From: Rhinopomastus cyanomelas
Lineage: Eukaryota; Chordata; Aves; Bucerotiformes; Rhinopomastidae
Direction: 5' to 3'
NCBI GenBank assembly: GCA_013400115.1
Contig: VXBP01004064.1
Coordinates: 248,194 to 312,193, forward strand
Length of the DNA stretch: 64,000 bases
The notes beneath the pieces are model-generated. The model was not told the origin of the DNA. It did not search any database and was given only the letters and a program-made list of their open reading frames with translations. The translations under genes were made by a program, and so were the position numbers. Position 1 is the stretch's first letter. Every line of letters begins with the position of its first letter. Below, piece after piece: positions 54,731 to 64,000 of this stretch.

Positions 54731-55179
54731 TAGCTATAATCTGTTAACTACACTAGAGTCGTGCATGTGCAATGTTGTGAAAGGTGAATATTTGAGTATC
54801 AAACTGTGGTCATACTGGCTTGTGCTGTTCTTGTACAGCAGTAGAGCGACTATTTACTTAGTTTCTTTATGAAATGTATTTTGCAGTGGCTTGAAGTTTG
54901 CTAGAAATATTTTCATCCTAAAGGTCTTCTGAAATATTAAGCCAGTTTGTTTGGCAAATATTTCATAGCATATGAAAGCTATTTGATAGCTCTTAATAGT
55001 CTTGATTACTAATTAAAGAGTTAGGTTAATCATATGAGGAGAATTTAAGCATAGGAATCCAATCAGTCTGTACATCTCCACTGGTTTTCCAAATTTGCAG
55101 TGTAAATGACTTTAACAGAAGTGATTCTGGAGGGAGCTGCATTAATCGAAGTTCTTGTTTGCATCCAACAAATAACTCT
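54731..55179. other. unique AT-rich DNA
   Basis: No repeat or exon recognised. Confidence 0.4.
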
Positions 55180-55240
55180 TGTTGGAGGATTGACCATGGC
55201 TGGCTGCTAGATGTCCACCAAGATGTTCAATGACTGCCTC

Positions 55241-55292
55241 TCCTAACCATGACGGGGGAAGAGCTATGGTTAAAATAGTAATTGGCTGAGAT
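55241..55292. repeat. left copy of a 52-bp duplication at an assembly N
   Basis: tcctaaccatgacgggggaa ... ggctgagat, repeated at 55325-55376 with one substitution. The left copy runs into a CR1 tail, the right copy continues into LTR sequence without one. Confidence 0.88.
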
Positions 55293-55321
55293 CATAGGAT
55301 CATAGGATCATAGGATGTTAG
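55290..55321 (-). mobile_element. CR1 tail octamers cut by an assembly N
   Basis: Three atcatagg units then atgttag: the start of an antisense CR1 3' tail. The rest is not assembled. Confidence 0.65.
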
Positions 55322-55322
55322 N
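55322..55322. other. assembly gap (single N)
   Basis: Directly after the CR1 tail start. Confidence 0.98.
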
Positions 55323-55600
55323 CCTCCTAACCATGACGGGGGAAGAGCTACGGTTAAAATAGTAATTGGCTGAGATGCAGACAGGGAGATAGTTTACCAA
55401 TTACTTCTACAGGCCAAACAAAATTGGATAGGGGAAGTAGGATGATGAGAAACAAAGAAAAAACTAGAAACACCTTATACTCACAGCTCCACCCCTACTG
55501 CCCAGGCTTGACTGCACCTCTTCATTCCTGATTCTTCTACCTTTTCATACTGAGTGGTGAAGGGGGATAGGGATTCAAAGTTGTGAGTGTCACAGCTGTG

Positions 55601-56651
55601 GGAAACACCATGTGAACTTTAACTTTATTAATAGAAGGTAGTACACATAGAAACACAATAATGCTGTAGCTTTGAAAACATGTCATCAGCACAACCCAAA
55701 ACCCAGTGTGTATCATCAGTGATCGCTTCTTAAAATTAATGCAATACTCACGGTGTAAAACTATGATGTCTAAAACAGCACAGGTACCACTGTAGCACAA
55801 AACACTGCAGCAAAGGCATCGCAGCAGTGTTTCAGTGCTATACAGCTAACTACTGAGAGGAAAAAGTTCATATCCACAGAGCTTTTGGCCTGAGAAGTGA
55901 TTCATCCTTCCTGAGCATATTGAATGCTTCCTATTTGAGATAGCCTATTTCCTTTTAGTCTCACTACTGGGAAATTCTCCGAGTCACTGGCCTGTGGACA
56001 GCAATACAGAGCAAGTAATTTGCTGCAGGCGTCGTCATAATTTCTTCTCCTTGTCAGCCTGTACATTAAGCAATGCATTCAGCAGGCACAAGAAGTACTG
56101 GTCTGCAGAACAATCTGTGCTCTGCAATCTTATAAACAAGAATCCCATGCTCTCTCTGGTGGCTCTATGTTGCCTCGAGAGCTCGTCTGCCTGGTCTTTT
56201 TCCCTCTGTAAGAGTAGGAAATGGTAGAAAAGAGCCGCATAATATGAAGTATCCTTCTGGAGTATCCATGTGAAATCTATGTGGACAAAACAAGCCTTAT
56301 TTGAAACTGTCCTAGATATTCTTTAAGGATTCAGCAAAGCTCTGATGTTGTCTTGAGGGAGTCGGCCAGAAAATGGTTAAAGAATCAGAACCAGAAGAAT
56401 CAAAGCCAAAGGATAATATACAATTTGCATGAAGCCTCATCCCAACTGCGCAACACTCTACAGGCTGTGCTATGTCATTTTTAATTTAGGTTGTGGTTGG
56501 TTGGTTGTTTTTTTACTCTAGAGATAATCCAAACATGCTCCAGCAGAGAATGATTGTTGTTAGGTTTGTAGTTCTTTTCAGAAACATAAATATTATGCTG
56601 CTATGTGTTTAACTGACTGATAGATTTAAAAAGAAAAAACGGAATAATTGA
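55601..56651. other. unique non-coding DNA
   Basis: No repeat recognised; frames 55537-55800 (-) and 55994-56227 (+) are unsupported. Confidence 0.4.
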
Positions 56652-57228
56652 AAATTGGTCAAGGGAGGTGATTCTCCACCTCTACTCTGCACTGTTGAGA
56701 CCCCACCTTGGAGTACTGGGTCCAGTTCTGCAGTCCCCATCATCAGGTCATAGAGCTCCTGGAAGGTGTCCAAAGGAGAGCAACTCAAATGATCAGAGGG
56801 TTGGAACACCTCCCCTTTGAGGACTAGCTGAGCAAGTTGGGCTTGTTCATCCTCCAGAAGAAGAGGCTCCCAGCTGACCTTCCAGCAGATTTCCAACAGC
56901 TGAAGGGGGCTACAAGAAAGATGGAGGTAGGGCTTTTGACACGGGTGGCAGCAAGAGGGCAAAGGGAAGGGGTTCCAGACTTGAAGAGGGGAGTTTGAGG
57001 TTGGACATGATGAGAAAATTCTTTGCTGTGAGGGTGGTGAGATGCTGGAACAGGTTGCCCAAGCCAGTTGTGGCTGCCTCATCATCCCTGTAAGTGTTGA
57101 AGGCCAGGTTAGCTGAGGCCCTGAGTGACCTGCTCTAGCGAAGCTGTCCCTACCTGTGCAGAGGAGTTGGAACTAAATGATCTTTGAGGTCCCTTCCAAC
57201 CTTGGCCATTCTATGATTCTATGAATCT
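56652..57228 (+). mobile_element. CR1 LINE fragment, group A, sibling of 58674-59128
   Basis: Sense from attggtcaagggaggtgatt through thumb and C-terminus to the group A 3' UTR (gaagctgtccctacctgtgc) and tail gccattctatgattctatga. It carries private variants (actagctgagcaagttg, catcctccagaagaagagg, cccagctgacc) that recur only in the inverted copy at 58674. Confidence 0.93.
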
Positions 57229-58673
57229 TATCCCACAGATCACAGTCTAAACCAAAATGGAGAGAAACTATGCCAAGAGACAGCATGAGTTTACAAGAGA
57301 CCTTATTGTGGCAAAGCAATGTTTTGTCTATCAGTATCCCATAGGAACAACATGCATCATCTTGGCTTGAAGAAGTCTTGTAGAACAATGTCTTTAAGAA
57401 GATTGCTAAAATGTTACAAGAATGAAATTAGGCCTAGTTAGAAATATAAGTATTAACAGAGTTTGTAATTAAGAAAGTTATTAAAGAAGAAGAAAAAGTA
57501 GAGTTTACCATCTTTGTTTAAAGAGCAGGATTTAGGCTTGAGGAAAATTACTGGAAGTGATCCTCAGAGGTTGGTACTGCAACCAGTATTAAATGATCTT
57601 GGCTTAAGAAATTGTTTCTTTACAAATTTGCAAATGATGTAATTTTGCAATTAGAAAACCATTGGCTAATACAGGAACAAGAGCCATGACAGTAGGAATA
57701 GGATGAAAATAAATATGAAATGAGAGCTTTTCCGTAAGGGACTGTCTCCCATTTAGAAGTTCTCTGAGCATGAAGCACAGCAGCTAGAGGCAACTGAAGT
57801 TGCAGCAATTCTGAAGTAAGTGTTCTGATTGATTCTCAAGCTTTAGAAGTTCATTCAAATATTATTATAAATACTAGAATGAAAAATATTTAGTAATCAC
57901 CTTTTTTTTTTAAATTTAGTATCAGTTATTCCTTAGCCACAGATTTATATAACATTAAATACAGTTGCTGACATGTATTGTCAGGATAAAAATTCCTCTG
58001 ATGGATCTATGGTAGTCAGCATCCTTCTATCATGTGAAAATAATACTTGATCTGCTACTTTACTTGAACACAGGTAAATTATTATTGGAAATGTAATTAA
58101 TACAAGTATTTGTTTTATTTTTACAAATGTGATTATGAAGTCATTAGGTATGAAAAAACCCCCATGTAGTTTCAAGCTGCTTTATCAGAGTTTTCTGCTG
58201 TCAAGGACCAAGTCAGCATTTGTCTTTAGTTTTTGATTTTAATGCAAGTTTGAATTAAAGTCTATCATTATAAGACAACATAATGTGTGTTTGATAAAGG
58301 ACATTGTTCTTAGCATGACTGCGAAGATGGGAAATTAGGGGTTTCTAATTGTTTGTCAAATTCAGTTTATTGTCTCGTTGTAAAATTCTGATTCCTTTTG
58401 CCACGTATTTTCACTTAAGCATAGTTCTGTAAGTACCATCATTTAGCTTAAATGTATATGGTGTTTACTCCAGAGTGATTTAGATTAACAGTTCTTTCTT
58501 CTTCCTTAATTTGTTGTTGTTCTTCTGAGACACTTTTAAATCTCTTATTCTATTTAATAAACCTGTTTGGATTGTGAATTTCTGCAATTTGAATTTCCCT
58601 TGGTTTTTTTTTTTGAATTAATGGTATTGTAATTTGGAAAACTTCATTAATATGGAAGTAAAAGAAATGATGA
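57229..58673. other. unique AT-rich DNA with one ancient RT scrap
   Basis: Apart from 57545-57650 no repeat or exon recognised. Confidence 0.4.
57545..57650 (+). mobile_element. possible ancient CR1 RT scrap
   Basis: agtgatcctcagaggttggt actg... then tacaaatttgcaaatgatgt: the first resembles motif B through GPVL, the second encodes YKFANDV, a decayed motif C. The sequence between them is shortened. Old and uncertain. Confidence 0.4.
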
Positions 58674-59128
58674 AAATCATAAAATCATAGAATGGCCAAG
58701 GTTGGAAGGGACCTCAAAGATCATCTAGTTCCAACCACCTTGCACAGGTAGGGACAGCTTTGCTACAGCAGGTCACTCAGGGCCCCAGCTAACCTGGCCT
58801 TCAACACTTACAGGGATGATGGGGCAGCCACAACTGGCTTGGGCAACCTGTTCCAGCATCTCACCACCTGCATAGCAAAGAATTTTCTCATCATGTTCAG
58901 TTTCCTCTCTTCAAGTCTGGAACCTTTTCCCCTTGTCCTCTTGCTACCACCCATGTCAAAAGCCCTCTCCCAGCTGACTTGTAGCCCCCTTCAGCTGTTG
59001 GAAATCTGCTGGAAGGTCAGCTGGGAGCCTCTTCTTCTGGAGGATGAACAACCCCAACTTGCTCAGCTAGTCCTCAAAGGGGAGGTGTTCCAACCCTCTG
59101 ACCATCTGAGTTGTTCTCCTCTAGACAA
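58674..59128 (-). mobile_element. CR1 LINE fragment, group A, inverted sibling of 56652-57228
   Basis: Antisense: tail tcataaaatcatagaatggc, group A 3' UTR (gcacaggtagggacagcttt), C-terminal ORF2 to ctcctctagacaatg. Shares the private variants listed for 56652, with few other differences. Confidence 0.93.
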
Positions 59129-59359
59129 TGTTGACTAGAAACCAGATTGATTTTCCTTTATATAATGGAACATGTACTCACTGATGCACTGAGGTGCGCA
59201 CATACGCACTAATGGAATAGTGTTAGGCTGAACTCAGAAAAGGTATGAGAATGGAAAACTACATATCCACAGCTTTCAAGTACCACAGCCATCCTTCAAT
59301 CTGTATTGCAACAACACAATAAAACTTGGACTGAAATACTGGAGCCTCAAGACGAATTG

Positions 59360-59855
59360 TCACCGAATCACAGAGTGGCTGAGGTTGAAAGGGACCTCTA
59401 GAGATCTTCTGTTCAAGCAGGGACACCCTCTTGCCCAGGACCATGTCCAAGTGTCTTTGGAATGCCTCCATAATGGAGAATCCAAAACCTCTTCAAGCAA
59501 CCTGTGCTAGTGTGTAGTCACTCTTACAGTGCAAAAATATTTCCTGATGTTCAGAAGGAACCTCCTGTGTTTCAGTTTGTGCCCATTGCCTCCGGTCCTG
59601 GGTACTTCTGAGAAGAGCCTGGACCTGTCCTCTTTGTTCTCTCTCTTCAGAGATTTGTACATATTTATGTGATCTTCTGAGTCTTCCATTCCCAAGGCTA
59701 AACAGTCTCAGCTTTGTTAATCTCTCCATATGTGAAAAATGGTCCAGTCAATCAGTGACCTTGCTGTCCCTTTGTTGTTCTATGTCCAGCAGGTCCCTCT
59801 GTAGTAAGGAAGATATTCTGTGCCCAGTACCAGACCCAGTACTTTATAGCACAAT
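59360..59855 (-). mobile_element. old CR1 LINE fragment, group G
   Basis: Antisense: gaatcacagagtggctgagg, caagcagggacaccctcttg, accatgtccaagtgtctttg, C-terminal block (aatatttcctgatgttcaga, ttcagtttgtgcccattgcc) and thumb part to gtaccagacccagta. The only copy of this lineage in the window; resembles classic chicken CR1 subfamilies. Confidence 0.88.
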
Positions 59856-60553
59856 TATCTCCTAGAAACATCCACACAAAATTAAATTGCTACCTTTATT
59901 ACACTGGTTGCAGGGAACAGTCTTTTGCTGTATTGTTAGCAAGAATAAAGCTAAAATCAAATGGATAGTAGAAAATAAATAAGACAATGAACCTATTGTT
60001 AAAACATCTTTGAAAGCATTTAGTCTGAACAATCATTATTTCAATAATTCATGCTCTCAGATTTTCATGTAGTGTACATCACCTTCAGCTAAAGAAGGGA
60101 ATTTAATTGTTGTCTTGCTGTTTACTGACAGTATTCTTTGATCTGGAGTCTGGAAGATCCCCTAGACTTTGGTTTCTCAGCTGTCCTAATGATGTAGTTG
60201 GAAAGAATAGCAGAGATCTGTGATTGTTTGACACATTCAAGGGAAAATAGGAACTGTTTTAATTTTGGAATGTGTGATTGCCTACAGGAGGATGTTCATT
60301 TAGGGTGTGAAGAGCTACACAGGGTTCTTTCTGTCTCATGGTGCACTGTTGAGGTGTTGCTCATGACTTTTCCCTCTTTAGAACACAGGGAATGGTGATC
60401 AGTCATCCAGAAGAGTTTAGTGGCAATGCTTCTTTGTGCTTGTTTATGAATCTGACTGTATATCCATCTTATTTCAGGAGTTTGTTTTATTACCTATCCA
60501 GCTGAACTGGAAGGCAGCAGCCAACATAATTTGACTTGCTCCCAGCTGCCTAA
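59856..60553. other. unique AT-rich DNA
   Basis: No repeat recognised. An acceptor-like tatatccatcttatttcag ends at 60477 with a short open frame running into the next CR1, not decisive. Confidence 0.4.
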
Positions 60554-60742
60554 CAGAATCACAGAATTATTGAAACTGGAAAACTCCTCTAAGATCATCA
60601 AGCCCAGTCTGTAATGCTAACATCGCCACATCAGCTAGACCATGGCACTAAGTGCCACATCCAGTCTGTTCTTAAGCACTCCTTTCCATTCCAATGTCTA
60701 ATCACCCTTTCCATGAGGAAGGGCTTCCAAATATGTGGCCTA
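60554..60742 (-). mobile_element. CR1 group D 3' end
   Basis: Antisense: agaatcacagaattattgaa, group D 3' UTR, C-terminus with an internal deletion of about 35 bp at cttaagcactcctttccatt. Confidence 0.88.
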
Positions 60743-61706
60743 ACACTATTTTACACCTTGGGGGGCGGGAATGGTACTTGAAGGCCAGCAGAGAAGAATC
60801 TTATATGATAGTAATTCTCAAAACAATGCTGTGTATGCTGGAAGCATGTCACTTGCTAGGATGCCTGTAAAAAGTACTTCCAGACATGTCATTACAGATA
60901 GGCTCCTCAACCATTCTGTCACTCCCTGCAGGATGATTCCTGATTTCTGAAATAGGTCTGTCTTTTTTTCTGATCTGCTTTGCCCACAATGGAAAATGTT
61001 CCTGTTTCTGCTTGTTTACAGCATAGGCTCATGCAGAATTACCTAGATTAACTTTGATTACCACATTTAATGTCTGGAAGGATTTAATTCTTGTGAGATG
61101 GTCTCACTTTTCAGTTAATCCCATTTACAGACATTTAATCCTTCACCTTACTGCCAACAGTCCATCAGATCTTCAACAACTGAACAATGACAGCAAAAAA
61201 ATGGAAATCCATGTTATGAAAGAGGTCCTAAATCAACCCTTACTGATTAATTCCCCCTTTATTCACAAAGCCTAACTTATCCTGACTGAATCAATCAAAA
61301 AGCTATTACCTTCATACTTGCAAGTGTTACTTTCAAAATCAATAAAAACTGAGTTCATTTTTAAGATGCAATATATTACCCAAATAAAATTTCCTATTTA
61401 CTTGGACAAAGGATTCATCAAAAACTACTGTAGTTAGTAAAATTCTCTTTGTTTACCCTATGTGTTTTTAAGTGTTTTGTAATTTTCAGCTTCATCTCTT
61501 TTTTTTCAGTGGCGTTTATTTCCGTAGCTGGATTACCTGCATTACTATTTGTTTTCTGAATATGCTTGTTTCTGTACATGACAGTGATTTCTTTATGACT
61601 TAGCAGAAATTCTTTCCATCCCATATACCGTGTCCTCATCCTAGTTTTTAGCAAGGAGGCAGTAAAAAGATTCCAAATTAAAGGAGTGATGAGAAAGATT
61701 TTTTTG
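60743..61706. other. unique AT-rich DNA
   Basis: No repeat or exon recognised. Confidence 0.4.
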
Positions 61707-61780
61707 TGGTGATGTTAGGTCATCGGGTGGAGATGATAATCTTGGAGGTCTTTTCCAGCCTAGATGATTCTGTTGTCCTG
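61707..61780 (+). mobile_element. CR1 group D tail stub
   Basis: Sense: tggtgatgttaggtcatcgg, cttggaggtcttttccagcc, tail tagatgattctgttgtcctg. Confidence 0.85.
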
Positions 61781-61785
61781 TAAAG

Positions 61786-61895
61786 ACAAAAACCCACCTG
61801 TTGAAGCAGAGCGAATGCATCTTTATCAATCTGGTGACAAACCTGAGGAGGAGAGCTTCAAACTACACCCAGTGGTGGAGGGAAATTACAACCCA
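61786..61895 (+). CDS. candidate exon between two CR1 stubs
   Basis: Acceptor attctgttgtcctgtaaag, whose pyrimidines come from the CR1 tail of the preceding stub; donor aaccca|gtgaag is weak. Two bases plus 36 open codons include NPPVEAERMHLYQSGDKPEE and then SFKLHPVVEGNYNP. The composition is protein-like and not CR1. Could be chance, an exonised piece, or an old coding exon invaded on both sides. Confidence 0.25.
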
Positions 61896-61899
61896 GTGA

Positions 61900-62070
61900 A
61901 GCCCAGGGCAGTGGTGGAGCCCCCACCCCTGGAGGTGTTTAAGGACAGACTGGCGGTGGCCCTTAGTACCCTGTTCTGGCCAATGGGGTCATATTAGTTC
62001 ATGGACTGGGCTAGATGAGCTCAAAGGACTTTTTCAGCCTCAGTGATTCTGTGAATCTGTGATTCTGTTA
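61900..62070 (+). mobile_element. CR1 group D 3' end
   Basis: Sense: cccagggcagtggtggagcc, gtggcccttagtaccctgtt, tail cagtgattctgtgaatctgt. Confidence 0.92.
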
Positions 62071-62981
62071 TCTAAATTCTGAAACAGGAAACACTCAACC
62101 CCATGCATACAGCATAGAATTCTGAGATTGTGTGATTGTATGATCTGACATGCATGACCTGTTAGGATTTTGTGGAAAAAATAAGATGCTATTTTCAGTA
62201 ACAAATGCTATGCATCATTTAAACTTCACATTTTGCAACCCAATTACTGTCTTAGCAGGAATATGTTTAATTTAATTATTCATCATACTTCTTTAAAAAA
62301 ACCCTACAAATTAGAAACTAAAAATTAAAAATATAAGCCACGATATTTGTATTATGTCACTTAGCGATTTACTTGCAATGTTTAGAGAAAATTTATCTTA
62401 AGACTAGTAGGAGAAGCACAGTGTTGAGTCCCATATACAAGTACATGTAGACAAGCATCCCGGAGAAGAATGTGAGAGGCTTCTTCGTTTCTTCATTAGA
62501 TTGAGATTGAACAAAGTATGATAGAACAGGTTTCTCCTACTCGACCAAACTCACATCGTTAATTGTTGTCCTCATAGGTCTAGAAGGCACATCCCCAATG
62601 TGATATCACAGAATATTATAGACTACGCTGGCCTCATTATATGTTTGTATTTCAGTAAGCGACTTTCTGCTTTCTTTTTTGATAGTAATTTATTTACAGG
62701 GTAAAGATAATATGTTAGCTGTTTCAGGGCTGGCATATACATTTTCTCTTTGCCTACTGAGATCTTTAGTCACACAGCATACAAATGGCCACAAAAATGT
62801 CAGTTTCAAATCAAATGAAAGTCTGCTCCCTGGGACGTAAATGGATGACTTCTGCTGTGCTCTTAGGCCTTTCTAGTTTGAGGAATGAGAAATACAGTCA
62901 AGCATCCTGAAGTATTTTTCCTGCAGTGCACTGTGAAAGGAAAGCACAATTAATATTTCCTATGTAGTTGGAAAAAATTAC
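62071..62981. other. unique AT-rich DNA
   Basis: No repeat or exon recognised. Confidence 0.45.
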
Positions 62982-63497
62982 CTGCACTGGTGAGACCCTG
63001 CATTGAGGACTGGGTCCAGTTCTGGAGTCTCCAACATCAGAAGGACATAGAGCACCTGGAGTGTGTCCAGAGCAGAGCAATTCAAACGATCAGAGGGCTG
63101 GAGCACCTCCTCTATGAGGACAGGCCCAGCAAGTTGGGGTTGTTCAGCCTGGAGAAGAGAGAAGACGAGGCTCCCAGGTGATCTTCTAGCAGTTTTCCAG
63201 TATCTGAAGGAACAGGGCTGTAAGAAAGCTGGGGGAAGGCTTTCGACACAGGCACGTAACAAGGGGAAAGGGTTTCAAGACTTGAAGAGGGAAGATTAAG
63301 GTTGGACATAAGGAGAAAATTCTTTGCTGTGAGGGTGGTGAGATGCTGGAACAGGTTGCCCAAGGAAGTTGTGGCTGCCCCATCCCTGGCAGTGTTGAAG
63401 GCCATGTTGGCTGGGGCCCTGAATAGTCTGCACTAGTGAAGCTGTCCCTGCCTGTTCAGGGGGGTTGGAACTTGATGATTTTTGAGGTCCTTTCCAA
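62982..63497 (+). mobile_element. CR1 LINE fragment, group A
   Basis: Sense from ttacctgcactggtgagacc, 'IEDWVQFWSLQHQKDIEHLECVQSRAIQ' (62990-63181), C-terminus, group A 3' UTR (gaagctgtccctgcctgttc). It ends at gaggtcctttccaag without the gccattctatg tail. Confidence 0.93.
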
Positions 63498-64000
63498 GAT
63501 GTGTCTCAAAAAAGAACATAAATTTTATCTACCTTGTTATCTCTCAACAAAATTAAAAATGTATAGTATGCCTCAAGATCGTGTTAATTTTCTTGTATCT
63601 CAGGTAGGGAGTAATAGCACAGAGTTCAGTAATGGTTTCTTCTCCTTGTGCGTTATTGCAGCCGATATTTCACAAAGACTCTAATCAAAAAGCCTGGACA
63701 ACTGAAAACCAGTGTCTTTTGTGTAGTCATACAAGAAAATATTTAGAAGCCCTTGAGTTTTGTGACTTGTAATTCTTTTGCACCTGATTGTTGATAGCTT
63801 CTTTTGACTGGGATTCTAAACTGTACAGCCTTAGAAAATCTTCACACATAATTTTGTGCAGTTCTATGGACTTTATGGCCTCTTGTTTTTCTTTTTCTGC
63901 ACAAAAAGCATGCAATGAAAATGTAGTTATTTGTTGCCCTTTTCTTTTGTTGGCAACTTATTTGTGCTTCTATTTCAACCACTATGGAACTTCAGAGCTT
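63498..64000. other. unique AT-rich DNA to window edge
   Basis: No repeat recognised. A strong acceptor-like ttctccttgtgcgttattgcag ends at 63661 and is followed by 36 open codons in one frame, but a second frame is also open and no donor stands out. Confidence 0.35.

Larger units (their letters stand above)
55180..55600 (+). mobile_element. decayed avian ERV LTR, interrupted by a CR1 tail and an N
   Basis: Opens tgttggaggattgaccatgg ctgg... (TG start, 'gttgacc.tggctggctgc.agatg.ccaccaa' order), continues cagacagggagatagtttac, aattacttctacaggccaaa, and gatgatgagaaacaaagaaa with a C/T-rich later part. This is the block order of a widespread avian LTR family. About 50 bp (55241-55292) are repeated after the N at 55322. 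The 3' boundary is approximate. Confidence 0.6.

Noticed and set aside
60478..60553. Acceptor followed by an open frame with PAELEGSSQHNL
   Set aside because: No donor before the CR1; another frame stops quickly; no independent support.
63662..63769. Possible terminal exon ending in a stop after 36 codons
   Set aside because: Two frames are open, and no polyadenylation signal is evident before the window edge.

Overview
The window looks like vertebrate nuclear DNA, almost certainly avian. It is AT-rich and non-coding in character, and it is packed with chicken repeat 1 (CR1) LINE fragments. I count about 60 CR1 pieces. By my own boundaries they cover roughly 26 kb of the 64 kb (about 40 %), far more than a typical bird locus. 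Such CR1 expansion is known from woodpeckers and relatives (Piciformes) and to a lesser extent hornbills and hoopoes, so one of these is the best guess. That is an inference from repeat content only. There are no bacterial operons, CRISPR arrays, tRNAs or rRNAs. No gene can be named.

CR1 copies occur on both strands. Nearly all are 5'-truncated and keep the C-terminal end of ORF2 (the recurring protein pattern WN-x-LP-x-x-VVESPSLE-x-F), the short 3' UTR and an octamer-type tail. I sort them by 3' UTR: group A (tail ...ggccattctatgattc, often preceded by gtgtccctgcctgtgcag); group B (...gatcctgctgtggcag...aatccctaatgttctgtg); group C (...gtagctagagcacttgag...ccagccatgatgattc); group D (...ctgtggcccttagtgccc...ccagcctcaatgattc); group E (...ttctatggtcctgct...cccctaatgatctgtg); an older divergent group F (...aaggtcttttccaacctaa); and one group G copy. 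Reverse transcriptase (RT) sequence survives in only a few copies, and all of those are frameshifted or have lost catalytic residues.

Layout: 0-8 kb has an old MIR-like SINE at the left edge and scattered CR1s. 8.4-10.3 kb holds a 1.4 kb CR1 nested inside another CR1 and carrying the best RT fragment. 12.4-12.9 kb holds a solo-LTR-like element with flanking direct repeats. 15.8-18.0 kb is a multi-layer CR1 nest. 20.1-20.5 kb is a CR1 with a poly(A) retropseudogene-like piece in its middle. 23.6-24.8 kb and 36.7-37.3 kb are further nests or chimeras. 31.8-32.3 kb contains a foldback CR1. 50-56 kb contains three single-N assembly joins, each flanked by near-identical duplicated sequence; one interrupts a CR1 tail inside a degenerate LTR. 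56.7-59.1 kb holds two sibling CR1s in inverted orientation.

The unique DNA between repeats looks intronic or intergenic. A few stretches have splice-site-like borders around an open frame: plus strand 32584-32678, 45171-45286, 48682-48806 and 61786-61895, and minus strand 37418-37648. Two of them (45171-45286 and 48682-48806) are phase-compatible. They are offered as candidate exons at low confidence, because chance pseudo-exons are common in windows this size.
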